Below, piece after piece: positions 1 to 11,972 of a stretch of DNA of 64,000 nt. The stretch's first letter is position 1, and each line of letters starts with the position of its first letter. This stretch comes from Acanthaster planci (taxonomy: Eukaryota > Echinodermata > Asteroidea > Valvatida > Acanthasteridae). Position numbers and translations under genes: made by a program. The DNA lies in contig NW_019091418.1 of the NCBI RefSeq assembly GCF_001949145.1, forward strand, positions 1,569,271 through 1,633,270, read 5' to 3'. Below the pieces are notes generated by a model, which worked only from the letters and a program-made list of their open reading frames with translations, searched no databases and was not told the DNA's origin.

Positions 1-589
1 CCAAGTCATTAGGTAGTACTAATTCAGGTCCTTGTTAACGCTCACCCTTTACTTTCTGTCTATTAAGCTAGCCTGTCTGGACTTCAGTCATACATGATAG
101 TATGTGTGCTTGTCTCCTTGTGTTTGGGTATTCCATCTGCCATCTGTCATGTTGACGGTGCCCTGTTTGTATACGTGAGGGATGGTGTATACATGTACCA
201 TATGAATCTGAGACCTTTTCCAAGAGTTCAGAAAAATATTTACATAGAGAGATGCTATTTACAGGTCCAAGTTGAATGGAAAAAGACTTGGAATGTTTAC
301 TACATCACTGTTGATGTAAACCTCCAAAATTTTAGCCTGATTTATATGGATTACACAATATTGATTTACATGGGATATTGCGTTTCAACTTTAAGTGTGT
401 AACAAAGTGCCAAAAGTATCGTTTGGTGTTCACCATGCCATACATTTAATGATCAAATTGTTTCTGGGAAGTGTGGTAATGGAATGTAAGGCTCTAGCAA
501 GAAACAGGCTTTGTGTTGGCTGATTCACTGTTGACTTGAGGTTGTGATTCGCCATGATTGACGCTCTGTTTCCTTGTCTCATATGCCAG
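1..589 (+). other. Intron (3' part) of the left-hand gene
   Basis: This stretch leads into a coding exon through a pyrimidine-containing tract ending in AG at 588-589. Its small open frames (for example around 94-402) have no compositional or motif support. I read it as intron; the upstream exons lie outside the window. Confidence 0.55.
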
Positions 590-714
590 CAATGCAGAGG
601 CTACAGATACCATCATGGATGTCAGCCAGATGAGCTCTCTGCCCCCAGACACCCTCAAAGGGGAGACATCGGATGGTTCCGGTCACGAGTCTGACATGGG
701 CAATACCAGCCCAG
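590..714 (+). CDS. Internal coding exon of an unrecognised Ser/Pro-rich nuclear-type protein
   Basis: The exon is bounded by an AG acceptor (588-589) and a GTGAGA donor (715-720). It enters with the last base of a split codon, carries 41 whole codons and leaves with one base, G. That G joins AT at the next exon to make GAT (Asp), so the two exons are in phase. The peptide is acidic and Ser/Gly/Thr-rich, with stretches such as DTIMDVSQMSSLPPDT and DGSGHESDMGNTSPG. I see no folded domain, and it looks like a disordered linker. Together with the next exon it forms the C-terminal part of a larger protein whose DNA-binding or catalytic domain, if any, lies upstream of the window. The exon is short, so support rests on the matching splice phase. 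Confidence 0.7.
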
Positions 715-1686
715 GTGAGATCTGATCTGAGCACTGAGCCCGGGCCAATTTCATAGAACTGCTGAAGCACAAAATTTGCTTAAGCACAAAAAACCTTGCT
801 TAAAAAAAAGGTTACCAGCTCAAAATCTATGTGATTGTCATGCTAACCAAAAGGCAGGTGAATACCACTCCAAAACAATATTCATCACATGGAGTTTTGA
901 CTGGTAACCTGATTTGTCAAGCAAGGTTTTTTCATGCTTAAGCAAACTTTGTGCTTAAGCAGCTCTATGAAATTGGCCCCAGCTGGTCGGTAACTTGAGT
1001 CATGTTCTCATTGAAGTTTTTTAAAAAGCCACACACTATGGCAGCATGATTTGGAATAGTTCCAACACAATATTCCAGGTTTGTGTAAAACTGTCATCTC
1101 TTTGTGGCAATTTTTCATGCCTTTATTTGGCCAGCTAGTGTTTCGTAACTATAACTTAACAGGGATGTTGATTCATCTGGAGAGTTCCATTTTTACTTAA
1201 CTGTGTGACTCTGCCAAAACATGACGGTATTTCTATCCTAACCAATATCATGCACAAAAAAGTGCGAAAAATAAATCCAGTCAGGAATAGTTGTGAAAAT
1301 AATGCCATGTTGCGGTACCTCATATATGCTGATGTGTACAGTCAAAAAATCTGCCTTCAGTAGTGGAGCAACATATGTTGATGGAAATCTCCACAAGCGT
1401 ATGTTGAAGTATGTATAGGCAGTTGTTACTCATTGCAAATGCAGATACAAACATGAACTTACTGGTTTGTACTTCAGGCGAATGAGAAGCGGAGCCAGTT
1501 TGACGTCATGAAATATTTCCTTGAGCTGAAATATGTTTAACATCTGTAAATGCAATACAGTCCTATCATTAAATGTAATATAGCATAACACCAACCTGTC
1601 TCATTGAGCGCATACACAAATCACGCAAATGTTATGTACTGCTAGAGGGAAGAATGTTTGTCTCATTTTTGTTGTATTTGTTCAAG
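715..1686 (+). other. Intron between the two exons of the left-hand gene
   Basis: A 972-bp GT-AG intron with donor GTGAGA and an acceptor TTCAAG preceded by a T-rich tract. It holds the MITE at 742-979. The remainder is AT-rich with no coding signal. An open frame continuing upstream of the acceptor from an ATG at 1629 is an extension of the next exon's frame into the intron. Confidence 0.7.
742..979. mobile_element. MITE with ~60-80 bp terminal inverted repeats, in an intron
   Basis: The left end reads GGGCCAATTTCATAGAACTG and the right end is its near reverse complement (CTCTATGAAATTGGCCC). The inverted match continues inward through AAGCAC..TTGCTTAAGCA..AAGGTT/GGTTACCAG. The element is about 238 bp, has no open frame, and begins only 27 bases after the splice donor at 715. 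I could not define a clear target-site duplication, so the superfamily is undetermined. Confidence 0.75.
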
Positions 1687-3095
1687 ATGACACCAAGGGA
1701 AAATCTGTGAAGACTGAGAAGACTTTGAAGTATTCAAAGAAGGCCACTCAGGAGTCTTCGACCAGCCGAGGCAAGTCCCCATCTCGGATGAGGAAGAGAA
1801 AGACCCACACAGACCACAAGGACACCAAGAGGCACAGGCAGGCCAGCCCCATAGAGATGCCGGACAAACTCCCCGTTGGAGAGGAACCCACTGTGGAATC
1901 CAAGACGGTCATTGTCGACGGCAGCGCCGAGGGAAAAAGTCAGGAGGTCAAAGCCCAGCAGATGCATGGCCATGCTAGAAAACCAAAGAAGGTGTTAGAG
2001 GACCAGCACCTGAGGCAGTCACAGGAGGAGAAGGAGACAGTCCCTCCGATGAAAACCACCAACAGTGATGTCGGCTGTCCAGGATGTGAACCCATCGAGG
2101 ACGAGCCCTCACCCGGCTACATCTCGCCCATCAATCATTCTGTAAGCAGCAACGGTCGGGACTCGGACTCCTTCAGTAATGGAAGTCAGAGCGCCAGCAG
2201 CCGTGTCAAGGAAGGTTGGGACAACCCACCCAACAGGGAAGTCCCTCGTGACCCAGAAGTCTCCAGGGGTTACCAGGAGGTAGGAGTGGGCAGCGGGAGG
2301 CAAGTAGGAACAGAGGACAGTATCATCATCCCTAAGAGGTCCTGCTGTAAAGGAGGCTCAGGGTGTAGTCCCAAACCCCCAGACAGTATGCTGACTCCAC
2401 CCCTCTCAGACAGCTGTCAATCCCAATTTGTGCTTCCGCCGGTCAGCTCCCTGAGCGACACCAAGACCAAACACTACTCCACGGACTCTGTTCCTGCCAT
2501 GCTGACCAGCAGAAGCAGCAGCAACAACAACCACCACCCTTTGCCGGTCAGCAAGGGTTTCTCCAACCAGTCCGTGGTCAGCCCGGACGTGGAGCTGGTC
2601 AGCCCCCAGCCGAGCCATGGGGTCTTGTCCAAATCACAACCCATCACCAATCCCCCCACTGACGTGGATTCGCCCAACTCGGCCAGCGGCAAGACCGAGC
2701 ACCTGTACAACACCCACCCCAGGGTCATCACTGCCGTGTCGTCTGCTTACGCAGGCATGCCTTACGCCAGCTACGGACAATATTCCAACTTCCAACAGTA
2801 TCCAAGTCCAGTCAACCTGGCCGCCCACCATGGATACCAAAGCAACCCCTACACAGACCACTACAAGAACTTCCGCAGTGCTCACGACATGCCCATGGAT
2901 CTGTCCTATAACAATGTCGGTAGCTATGCCAACATGTCCATCCTGCATGGCAACATGACCACAGGAGGAACTACCCACCCATACTACCATGCTGCCAAGA
3001 TGGGATATGCCACGGCACCCGAAACAAGTCTTCAAGTCATCCACGACAGAGGCTGCCTTGATGAAGCAACCAAGGCTTCCAATGCAAAAGTTTGA
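1687..3095 (+). CDS. Terminal coding exon of an unrecognised Ser/Pro/Asn-rich protein with basic cluster and PMDLS motif
   Basis: About 469 codons stay open from the AG acceptor at 1685-1686 to a TGA at 3093-3095, by far the longest plus-strand open frame here. The codon containing the junction is GAT (Asp). The protein has a strongly basic, NLS-like cluster early (RMRKRKTHTDHKDTKRHR, about 1791-1844) and a long Ser/Pro/Gly-rich disordered middle. A Cys-rich patch (SCCKGGSGC) and an SSSNNNHH run follow. The Tyr/Ser/Gln/Asn-rich tail resembles transactivation tails of transcription factors and contains PMDLS at 2892-2906, the PxDLS form bound by CtBP corepressors. I do not recognise the family. 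A transcription regulator or chromatin-associated protein is the best inference. Higher GC than the flanking DNA supports real coding. It is transcribed towards the EGLN gene (convergent). Confidence 0.8.
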
Positions 3096-4243
3096 TGTTA
3101 CCTACTTTTCTGGGTGACAAGATAGCTATTTCTCCCTCTTTTATAAGAGTGCACAGTCACAACTTGTAAGGAATAGAGTCCCTTGAAGGAGTGTTAGCAA
3201 AGACACAGTGATGGTATTCGTAAGGTTAGAGTTGGGAATTTGTAAGGAAAGCTAGTCAGCTTTTCATAATCAAGAATGAGAGGGGAAAAGGTAACCAAAC
3301 CCATCTGTTTGGCTTTCATGTAACACTTTGTAGCTATCTTTGTCATGGGAAAACACAAAGAAAGGTGCTGGTGTACCAACCTATGACATTCGATCACACT
3401 GCCTAACAGTGCATAGCATTCAACCAATCATTAATTGCTTGTCACAAAACTCTGATGTAATGGTATCTTTTTCTTCTACAGTTCAGAAACATTCTTTGAC
3501 ATGGTGCCCCTGATTTATCAGCATGCCCTAGCAGCAATCATCTTTTGGCAACACACTCAAGCTGTAAAGTTATTACAGTCATTTCTTATTCCTAAAAAGT
3601 GCATAAGCGCTGTTTGAAATCCTGAGGAAGTTACAATAGGAAACAAATCAATTTTTTTTCTTTACAAGAAAGTCCTAGAATGATACTCCGGGATATTTGT
3701 GGAATCATTCAGGGACTGGCAAAGCTTAATCCTCATGTTGGCAATGATTGGATTGGAACTGGGGGTCACAGAGGTGAAGTGTGGTGAAATCAGCATGGCA
3801 CCAATTTGACCCCAGAATACCTTAGCTCCAGAATACAAGGGGCATTTTTTCGTGACCACTACCAGGAACATGTTTCTGCTTTGGTCCTTGGTTGGGCATT
3901 TTCTTGACTTTGGTTACGCCTGTGTGACGTCGTTGTTCACATCAAAAGAGAACCGAAAGATGGAGTTGGTTCAGCGCTACTTCAAAAATGGCAGAAAATA
4001 AGCAGACAGTTTTGTGTCAGTCTTGAAAGAAAGTGAATTATGTATAGTCCAATTTGTTGTTGCATACAGTGGTTCCAACATAGGTATTTTTTACTAGAAT
4101 ACAAAGAGAGATTAGCAGTAGTAAGAAACTAGCCAAATATTGAATGAAAATGATGTCTCCTGCCTTGCTCTCTGTCTCTCTTGAAAGACATAATAACCTT
4201 TTCTGGCTCTGCATTTTGCAGGCCACGTTAAATGTACTCTTGG
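3096..4243 (+). other. 3' flank / probable 3' UTR of the left-hand gene
   Basis: AT-rich DNA immediately after the stop codon with no coding potential. Presumably part of a long 3' UTR. I see no strong poly(A) signal before the hAT element at 4244. Confidence 0.35.
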
Positions 4244-5181
4244 TAGTGTTGCTGGTCTCGAGACCGGTCTTGAGACTGGTTTTTGGCAGTCTCGTTCTCA
4301 ATTTCAGTCTTGATACCTAGTGGTCTCGGTCTTGTTCTCAGTCTCGGATATGATATTAAAGGTCTCCATACTTTACCTGGTCTCAAGTCGAGACCAGTCA
4401 AAAACAAAGATGGACACCATATTATGCACCAGGTAATTCACGAATTTGTTGCTGATCAAAGTGGTTGCGATGATCTCAAATGGAATCGAATTCAATGCCC
4501 TTGCATTAACATTAGGAAAGCAAAGCTAGCGATATGTACTTTATGCTTTCAACCTCGGATTTACCAGTGTGCATGTGCAAAGTATGACTGTACGATCATT
4601 GTAATAAGCACTGGGGGCAAGTGTGAATATTGTGGCACAAACTACATGATGAATAGTACATTGATCAACTGATGCATGCACACGGCGTGTGCTTGGGCTG
4701 GCCAGGTATGCGACCAGCACATTTTTCCAATTCGAAGGTTACACTTTGCACACACCTTTCTTTCAAGATGTCAAGCAATTGAGCTGTGATCAGATTTGGT
4801 GTTAGAGACCACCAAATGTATTTCAGTACAAAAGCAGGGAATAAAAACACTCTGCAGTATGCAACGTCTGTCCCCCTGGTAGCACGACACGGATTTTGGA
4901 AAGATGGGTGACTGGCTCTGCATGCACCAGGTACTTGAGTCACATCCACAAATTAGAAGAAAAAAAAGCATTTTTTAAATAAAATGTCAACAAATTTTTA
5001 CATAAAATGCTTCCTTTGAACTGGAGGTGATAACCATTGTGCTGTTATATTCATTCTGTTTAGGTGCTGCATTTATTTGAATTATGCAATTTAAACACAA
5101 GGTCTTGAGGTCTCAGTCTCGGATGGTCAGGTCTCGGTCTCGGTCTTGGTCTCAGACTCCCTGGTCTCGACTACAACACTA
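4244..5181. mobile_element. Non-autonomous hAT-type DNA transposon with 8-bp target duplication
   Basis: The ends are TAGTGTTG (4244-4251) and CAACACTA (5174-5181), which fit the hAT terminal consensus (C/T)AGNGNTG. The flanking octamers are ACTCTTGG (4236-4243) and GCTCTTGG (5182-5189), so 7 of 8 match as an 8-bp target duplication. Both subterminal regions are built from GGTCTCG/GTCTTG repeats (4250-4400 and 5100-5170) in opposite senses. The element is 938 bp. It carries an open frame (about 4283-4672) with several cysteines but no recognisable transposase or BED finger, so I call it non-autonomous. Confidence 0.8.
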
Positions 5182-8100
5182 GCTCTTGGTCGTTGTTTTG
5201 ACGTTACAAACATGTCTCCAGTTAGAGGCCTGAAAAGCAAATGGCAGAAACAATTCCAAATATCACAAGATTCCGGCAAAGTATATTTCAAGTGAAATTG
5301 TTTTGCTTGTTGTGGGGTTTAATGCTTTGGGGGGGGGTAGGAAGTGGGGAAACAAATATTCTTGAAATCCAATTTCTCTTTTCAATGTTTGATAGAGAAT
5401 TTTCAGTCTCACTCAATTTTTCAAAAGCTTCCATGTGTTAACTACCAAACATGTTGAGAACGAGCTGTCGATCCAGTCCAGGTTCTTGTGTTGAATTGGA
5501 GTTTACTGGCAGCCCACTGCTGTTTGATGAATGTGGCTGCTCAAAGTTGCTGCACAGTATGTAAACATTTTGGAATCTTCCGTTTCAATCGGGAAAACTG
5601 GGGAATGCATAAGGTGAATTCAAATAATAATTTTGAACTTGGGCATTGCAGACAACTTGGAAGTCGGTGTGGCTCGTTGGGACAAATTCAGTTGGAAAAC
5701 CTCAAAGGGGTTATTCCAAGCAATTCGTCGGTTTGACCATGGAGTGACATATTGTGGGTAGTTTTACCGCACCACAAATTCAACTGATGTATCGTGTGTA
5801 CAAAGTCAATGGACAGTATGTTACTTCATGGTGCTTCAAAAGTATCCTATACATCCCTTGGTGGTGAAACTGAGGATCTAATTCAGTTGATTATTTTGCG
5901 GAATGCTGTGTGAATATTTTGATTTCTTCCCTTTTAAGATATTCTTGCCTGCTCCACTTATTGCCAAAATGATAAAAAGTTTTATCTTCCATTAGGAAAA
6001 AATGTGTATATTTTCAATCAAATTGTTAAGTGTTTTAATTTTTTTTATTTCAGTGGTTTGACCATGTTGGGTTTTTTTCACTTTCTTTTAATTCTAGTTT
6101 ATTTTATTTTTGGACTGGTGTTAAATACGAATGTGGTTGTCTCACAGTACTTGAAGATATTCAGCAAGTCTTTTTGGGATCGTCGCATGAAGCTATTATG
6201 TAGATTCATGAGAACACGTGATGGACACAAGTAGAATGTTATACAGGTGAATGGTATTATGTTCCTAGTGACAAGTGATTTTTGGAACTCAGAGTGGTGA
6301 GGTTAGAAGGTTTGGGGAAGGACAATTCCAACCAGATTTCCAGATTTTAAAACATGCATACTCCTTTTACTGTCCGCACTTTACACCCTCAAAAAGAACT
6401 TTAAAAAAGCAAAGGTTTAAACCAAAAAACCTCCAAACCATCTGCCACCAGATGGGTTATCTTTAAACTGTTTATTTCTATCCTGAGAAAAAAGGGGAGG
6501 GGGACTTATCACTCAGGGGGGAAAAATAATCACATTCTGTTCTTGAAATATTAGGCTGTTGTTAAAAATCATCCTTGGTAGCAGCAATTTTTCCCGGAGA
6601 TTTAACCATCTCGAGTAGAAAAAAAAAAAAAGAACGAAATTGGATTTGAAATGGTATCTCACCATTGGCATTGTGTGTAGACAAGATTTAGATTTATGGT
6701 CCCCTTTTTCTGATTGGGGAGGTCAGAGGTCACCATGTGCATAAGTATTAGAAAGTACAGTTTCATTAGCAGATTAGTACCCATTGCTTTGTCCTAGAGA
6801 TTTAATGTCAGCATTGAGGTTAGAATCCCAGTGACAATGCAAATAGTTCTTTTTTTAGAAAGCTTTTGCAAGGCATAAAGGCAGTTTATAAAGAGATGAA
6901 AGGGGATGAAAATCAGAAATATCCGTTCCTTACTTAATGCTTCCCCCAATGTCCCCCCCTCCCCTGAAAAAGTGCTTGGAATTCGCCCCCCCTCAAGAAA
7001 ACCTGCCGGCATCCATGATTCGTACGTCATAAATTTTCTTTGTTAGGGGAGCATTCCGTATTTTATAACTAAGTGCCAAGCACGGTTTATTTTGTTACTT
7101 AACAAGAAAAGCAAAACTTATTTGCCTCACTTTTCTGTTGATCATGAGGAGTTGGAGATTTGACGTAGCTGAGATTTGACCAGTCAGAGACCTGACATCA
7201 AAAAATATACCTTGACAGTTTCAATCCTGAAACTTCTGTGGACCAGATTGTATTTCAGAAGCAGCTGTGATCACCCACAAACAATTCCATTTCTTGTGTA
7301 ATAGTGCAAAGAATTCACACTTCTTGAAATCCAAAAGTGCAATATTTTTGTGGCGTGATTGAAGGAATGGGTTCCAACAGCAAATCTTCAAATATTTTTG
7401 TATCCAAGAGCAAAAAATAAAAAATTAAAACAGACAGCAGGATCTTTAAAGTGATGCAAAACAAAATACTGGAAAAAAGACATTGCAAATGGATAAATTT
7501 TAGAGGTTTTTGATGCCTGTAAAAAAATTGAACAGGTTGAATGTTGACTGTAACCACGGGAAACTGGATTGTTTACTTTTGTTGATGCCACTAAAATGTC
7601 ACAATGAACTAAGTCAGTTTATTTCGTTATAATTTGAAACACTGGCTTGCTCACATTCCTATATTTATCAGTGTTGCTCCTTGAATTACTTGCATAGTTT
7701 CAGGCCACTGTAATGTGTTTGTTCCAATCCCTCCAAATCAAACTTTTCAATTTCGATCAGTCCACACAAGCGACGCAGTACCAGTTGGGAGTAAAAGGAA
7801 TAACGAAACGACCTTGGACAAACAGAAGGTTATATCTGATACAGCTACTGAAATTAAGGAACCTTACTTCTGGTCACCCAAGTCACGAGTAATTGTTACT
7901 TTGTAAAGTGGAACCTTCTTGATATGGAGAGGACAAAAACCCAATTTTGGACCAAGTGCCATTCTTTCAGTGGCCAAATAACTTTAATGTGTACACCACG
8001 CCAGAGTAGATGATCAAAGGTATCGAATAACCCAATTGTTGAACAAGAACAAAAACTGTTTTTGAAACAGAGCAGAGAAGAAAACCATATTTGTGACGTA

Positions 8101-9929
8101 CTGAAAAACTAAACCAAAATGGGAGCTGATGCGACCAAAATTATATAATTGATCCTGTGTACTGTTTCTTTGTCATATTTTGCCATTGCTGTGTTTACTT
8201 TGTGCTTTGTCAGCTCAATCTAATTGAGTTGTTTGTGTGTGTAACTTTCAGTTAGCTTCAAGCATTAAATATTCTGTCTAAACTTTGGCCATATTAATGT
8301 TGCATGTATGTGTAAATCTTTTACTGTAAAAAAAAATCACTTTTTTTAAAAAAAACGTGCTTTGGCTTTATAATTAACATTAACAGATGGAGAGAATGCA
8401 TTTGTGGTGTAGATTTGGGGGAGGTTTTTAAAGGGCCAATTTTGTGAAATGAATTGAGCAGTGTCGGGAATTGCCTACACTGGACAGCAGAGAAAACAAG
8501 AGTAGAACCTGCTATCAACAATGAATGAAAAATCTGTGAATTCATTGATGCATGAATTTTAACCATTTCAATAAATCCCAACTAAATGTTTACCGAATGC
8601 CCTTCATGGCCAGCCATCACACACACTTGGCTAAACAGAATGAAAGTCAGACACATGTCCCTATTTCCTTCAACAAATTGGTTGTCACAGTGCCTGTTTC
8701 AGTATTGAAAGGATTAGGCACATGTACAAACGAAAGAACTGACTTTCTGTTTAAGCACACTCATTCTTGTTCCTAATTACACAATCCAAGAACTTTCTTG
8801 GACAATGTGAGAAGGTCCAAGTCTTGGCCGCCAGTTTTGTTAGCCAGTGTACATGTAGAGGGGATTAAATTCAGAAATTGGATAAAAAAATTTGAGTTTG
8901 TGTCACAACACAAGTTACTTGTTAAATATTGTAAATATACTGTAAAGGCCAAAAGGGTTTCTGTGGGGATTAGTGAATGGGATGAGAAATATGGGTTTAT
9001 CATTTGAATACATGTAAATAACCTTTTTCTCTTTCTTTGTAACAAGGTGAGGTAACAATGAGTTATATGCCATAATGCTTGTGATTGCTTGAACTGTAAC
9101 CAGAGTGAAAGTAAGAGCAAGTGGTGATTTTTTTATGGGAATTTGTTCAAGTGGTACATGGATCTGTTACTTTCATAGCGGTCGCCTTTGGACTTGGTGC
9201 AGGAACAAGAGAGGGCGCCATTCAGTATACACCTTTCCCCGGTCCCTCTGCAGTGTTTATCAGATTCCAAGTTGAGGGTGTGCATTAACAGGGATACAAT
9301 GCCTGGGCAACCAGAATTAGAAGACTGACTACGCTGGCATGACATTCATGCAATGGTGGTACGTGGGCGCATTACCTTCCTCTTTAGCCAATAGGGTGTC
9401 GTGATTTTTTAAAACCATGCATGCATCAAGATTATGAATGCACGTGAGCGGTGCCACCTAGGTTATGGCATCTCGAATTATTCTATCGACCTTTTTTCTT
9501 GCCACGTTAGGCCTGCAAATGGTGTTTTCGCAGTGGTTGGCAAACTATTCCTAGCCTTGAGTGCAAACTGAAAAGTAAGGTACAGATCTCATGCTAATTT
9601 GAAATTGCTAAATAATAATGACTTCTACTAAACACTGAATGAAAATTCCTCACTTTTAGCACTAAGGAAATTGTGCGCTTCCAGGGGAAATTGGTGCGAA
9701 CCACGGGGTGAACTTACTGCCATCTTTGGCCGCCCATTTAAAATGGCGGTCAGTGTTTGTAAACAAAAGAGAGGTCTGTACATTAATCAGGGAAAGAGAA
9801 TAGCTAGTGCATCCTTGTCTTATGATCTCTGATACCAGGTCAACTTAATTTGAATAATTTACATGTGTACAATTGGCAGCTCGTTCTGTAAAGTATATGT
9901 CAGAGGTAAGCCATTCAGACGACATGGAT
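5182..9929. other. AT-rich 3' flank / intergenic region, no gene seen
   Basis: I see no supported exon. Open frames are short and unconserved-looking. A plausible mRNA 3' end for the plus-strand gene lies near 8260-8330, with ATTAAA at 8266-8271 followed by T/GT-rich sequence. That would imply a 5-kb 3' UTR that includes the hAT element. AAGAGAGGGCGC at about 9207-9218 belongs to a motif seen four times in the window. Confidence 0.3.
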
Positions 9930-10310
9930 TGCATAGTAAGCTTTTTGCGAGTTCAATTGAATAAAATCTGGTACACAGAGTTACCTGACTGCCCATAAAC
10001 ACAATTTGAATTCCCCAGACTGAAGACACAGTTGCTATACCTCGTGATTTGGGGCAAGCTTTTGCATAGCGACCACCATCTCTGGAATGGACTGGTTCCT
10101 TTGTGCCCTTCTTATCCATTGAGAACAGTGTATTGTTGCAAGGCATCTCTTATGTAACTAAGCAAAAGCTTGCCCCGAATCACAAGGTGTAGCAATCGTA
10201 CACGTGTCTTTGATGTGGAGAATTTGAATCATGTTTATGTCAATTTAAAGAACTCAAGAAATCTGTACCAGATTTAATTTAAATTTAACTCGCAAAAGGC
10301 GTCTTGTTGT
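9930..10310. mobile_element. Long fold-back (inverted-repeat) element
   Basis: The left arm (about 9931-10064) and right arm (about 10162-10305) are imperfect reverse complements over roughly 130-145 bp, around a ~97-bp loop. Landmarks on the left are CTTTTTGCGAGTT, AAATCTGGTACA, CACAATTTGAATTC, CTCGTGATTTGGGGCAAGCT. On the right they appear in inverted order as AGCTTGCCCCGAATCACAAG, GAATTTGAAT, TGTACCAGATTT, AACTCGCAAAA. No target duplication was resolved. Read as a fold-back or MITE-type element that could form a long hairpin. Confidence 0.75.
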
Positions 10311-11185
10311 ATGGCCCGTGATGTAACTACATGCAGAACACCTGTCCAGGGGCCCCAGTAGATACATGTAGTGCTTGCTCTAGTGCCCATAAATATTTTG
10401 AAATGAACTCGAAGTATATACACACTGCATTTCAATTGTTTTCAGGGCCTCTCCAAAAAGGTTGCATCCTGAAGTCCCGCCCCCCCTTTCCCCAGTTCCC
10501 ACCAGTCACTGTGTACAGCCCATCAACCACAAATTTCAGAACCCTAGGGTCATTCCTGTCATCAGACATGTCCATATGTGTCAGATTCTGAGTTTAGGTT
10601 TTGCTGCAGGATGAATGCTGGCATGTAGCCACAAATAATCTGAACCAGTGAAAGCTCTCATCTTACACTGTAGCCAGAATCACTGCACACCGGGGAAATG
10701 TGAATAGTCGTGGCCATTTCTGTATTCTTGGGGCTATGGCTACTGCCATGGATGGTGTGCGTGCCAAGGCAAGCCACATTCCTATAGATGTTTTTGTTAA
10801 CACTAGCCACAAATGAATAATTTGGACAGAATTACCCAACTGTTGGTTTTCTGTTTTTGTTTTGTCAGTTTTGACTGAAAGAGGCTACTTCGGCACATCG
10901 TCCATGATTGTCTTTGTTTGAGACTTATGTCGGGTTTTGGCACAATTCTGCCTTAAAATACAATATAATTGTAAACAATGACTCTTTTGAAACATGGAAT
11001 AAAAATCACTTGATAATTTTATGCTGTTGTCGGGGAAATTGTTTATGTAGCCCTTAATTAGTGAGCTGCTACCGAATGCCTTGTGAATGTTGCCAATTGC
11101 CTTATTGCATCATCTCAAAACATTCTTCTTCTCACAAGCTTTCTCACTATGAATGCACAATTGAGTTTTTCATTTTTCCACCTAG
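10311..11185. other. Intergenic, AT-rich, no gene seen
   Basis: I see no exon, repeat structure or promoter here. AATAAAAATC at about 10999 could be a poly(A) signal for the plus-strand gene, but nothing else supports it. Confidence 0.3.
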
Positions 11186-11250
11186 ACCGGCGCCTCTGAA
11201 TGCTTTGCAGATATAGTGCGCCTTATAAATGCTTTATTATTATTATTATC
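11186..11250 (+). repeat. SINE-like tail with (TTA)n
   Basis: The sequence AGTGCGCCTTATAAATGC followed by a TTA trinucleotide run (11234-11249) matches the 3' tail typical of short interspersed elements in many marine invertebrates. Only the tail is recognised; I did not find a tRNA-like A/B box head upstream. Confidence 0.5.
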
Positions 11251-11548
11251 TGGATTGCACACAAAACACACGGTAACGGTTGTAAGAACATCCAACCAAC
11301 AAATATAGGAAGCTCGTTCACAGATCCGTAGTTTATATTATTGTGATTGGTTGGGACCTAGTTGATAACAAGGATGGATACAGAACCAAATTTGGGGAGG
11401 TAGCCAAACTTTTTTTGGGGGGGGGAGTTGTAAATTTTTGTCCTGTAACCATTGCCTTCCGTGTGATCTGCCCTTGTTGATTATTGTGAACATTTATTTA
11501 TTGCTTTTGGTAATCTCATATTTATGGGATGGCTAATTATCAAGCAGG

Positions 11549-11581
11549 AATTAATGCTTCTACCAGCCAGAAGCATTAATT
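11549..11581. repeat. Perfect 13-bp stem hairpin
   Basis: AATTAATGCTTCT, a 7-base loop (ACCAGCC), then AGAAGCATTAATT. The two stems are exact reverse complements. Could be a small MITE relic or an RNA hairpin. Confidence 0.8.
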
Positions 11582-11966
11582 GACTTGGCAAAGATCAATG
11601 TGCAGCCACAGATTTATGCTGAGAGCAATCACCGGATACATTTTCAAATTAAAAAGAAAAACAGGTGTGATTTTCTAATATTAAAAACATTTACAGATCC
11701 AGCAAGTTTTTCACCCATCTGCAATAAAGTTTTTTCCTACCATCGATATATCACTGTTAACATGGAACAACAGCATTTTAAACTCTCCTCATTGCTACTG
11801 TGAACTACATTTTACTTCACTGACGTGATACAGTGGAGGTATTCATTGATAAACAGACAGAGGGTTTAAACCTTTCTGTAATTTGGACAAAAGGTGAAGT
11901 GAGTGAGACACTGACAGTCAAAACACATTCATAAATACATGAAACAAAGTACAGTGCACTTATTGG

Positions 11967-11972
11967 TTTATT
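11967..11972 (-). promoter_or_regulatory. Candidate poly(A) signal for the EGLN transcript
   Basis: TTTATT on the plus strand is AATAAA on the minus strand. It is followed on the minus strand after about 20 bases by GT/T-rich sequence (TTTGTTTCATGTATTTATG). Using it would imply a 6.3-kb 3' UTR. Other AATAAA hexamers lie closer (for example near 14384, 15645, 16285), so this is weak. Confidence 0.2.

Noticed and set aside
1629-1686. ATG at 1629 as the start of a 488-codon single-exon gene
   Set aside because: A good acceptor at 1685-1686 and perfect phase match with exon 590-714 show that translation enters from upstream. The first 19 residues of that reading are intronic and hydrophobic, unlike the rest.
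4283-4672. 129-codon frame as a possible transposase
   Set aside because: It lies inside the hAT-like element but starts within the GGTCTC terminal repeat. It has no recognisable BED finger or hAT catalytic or dimerisation region.
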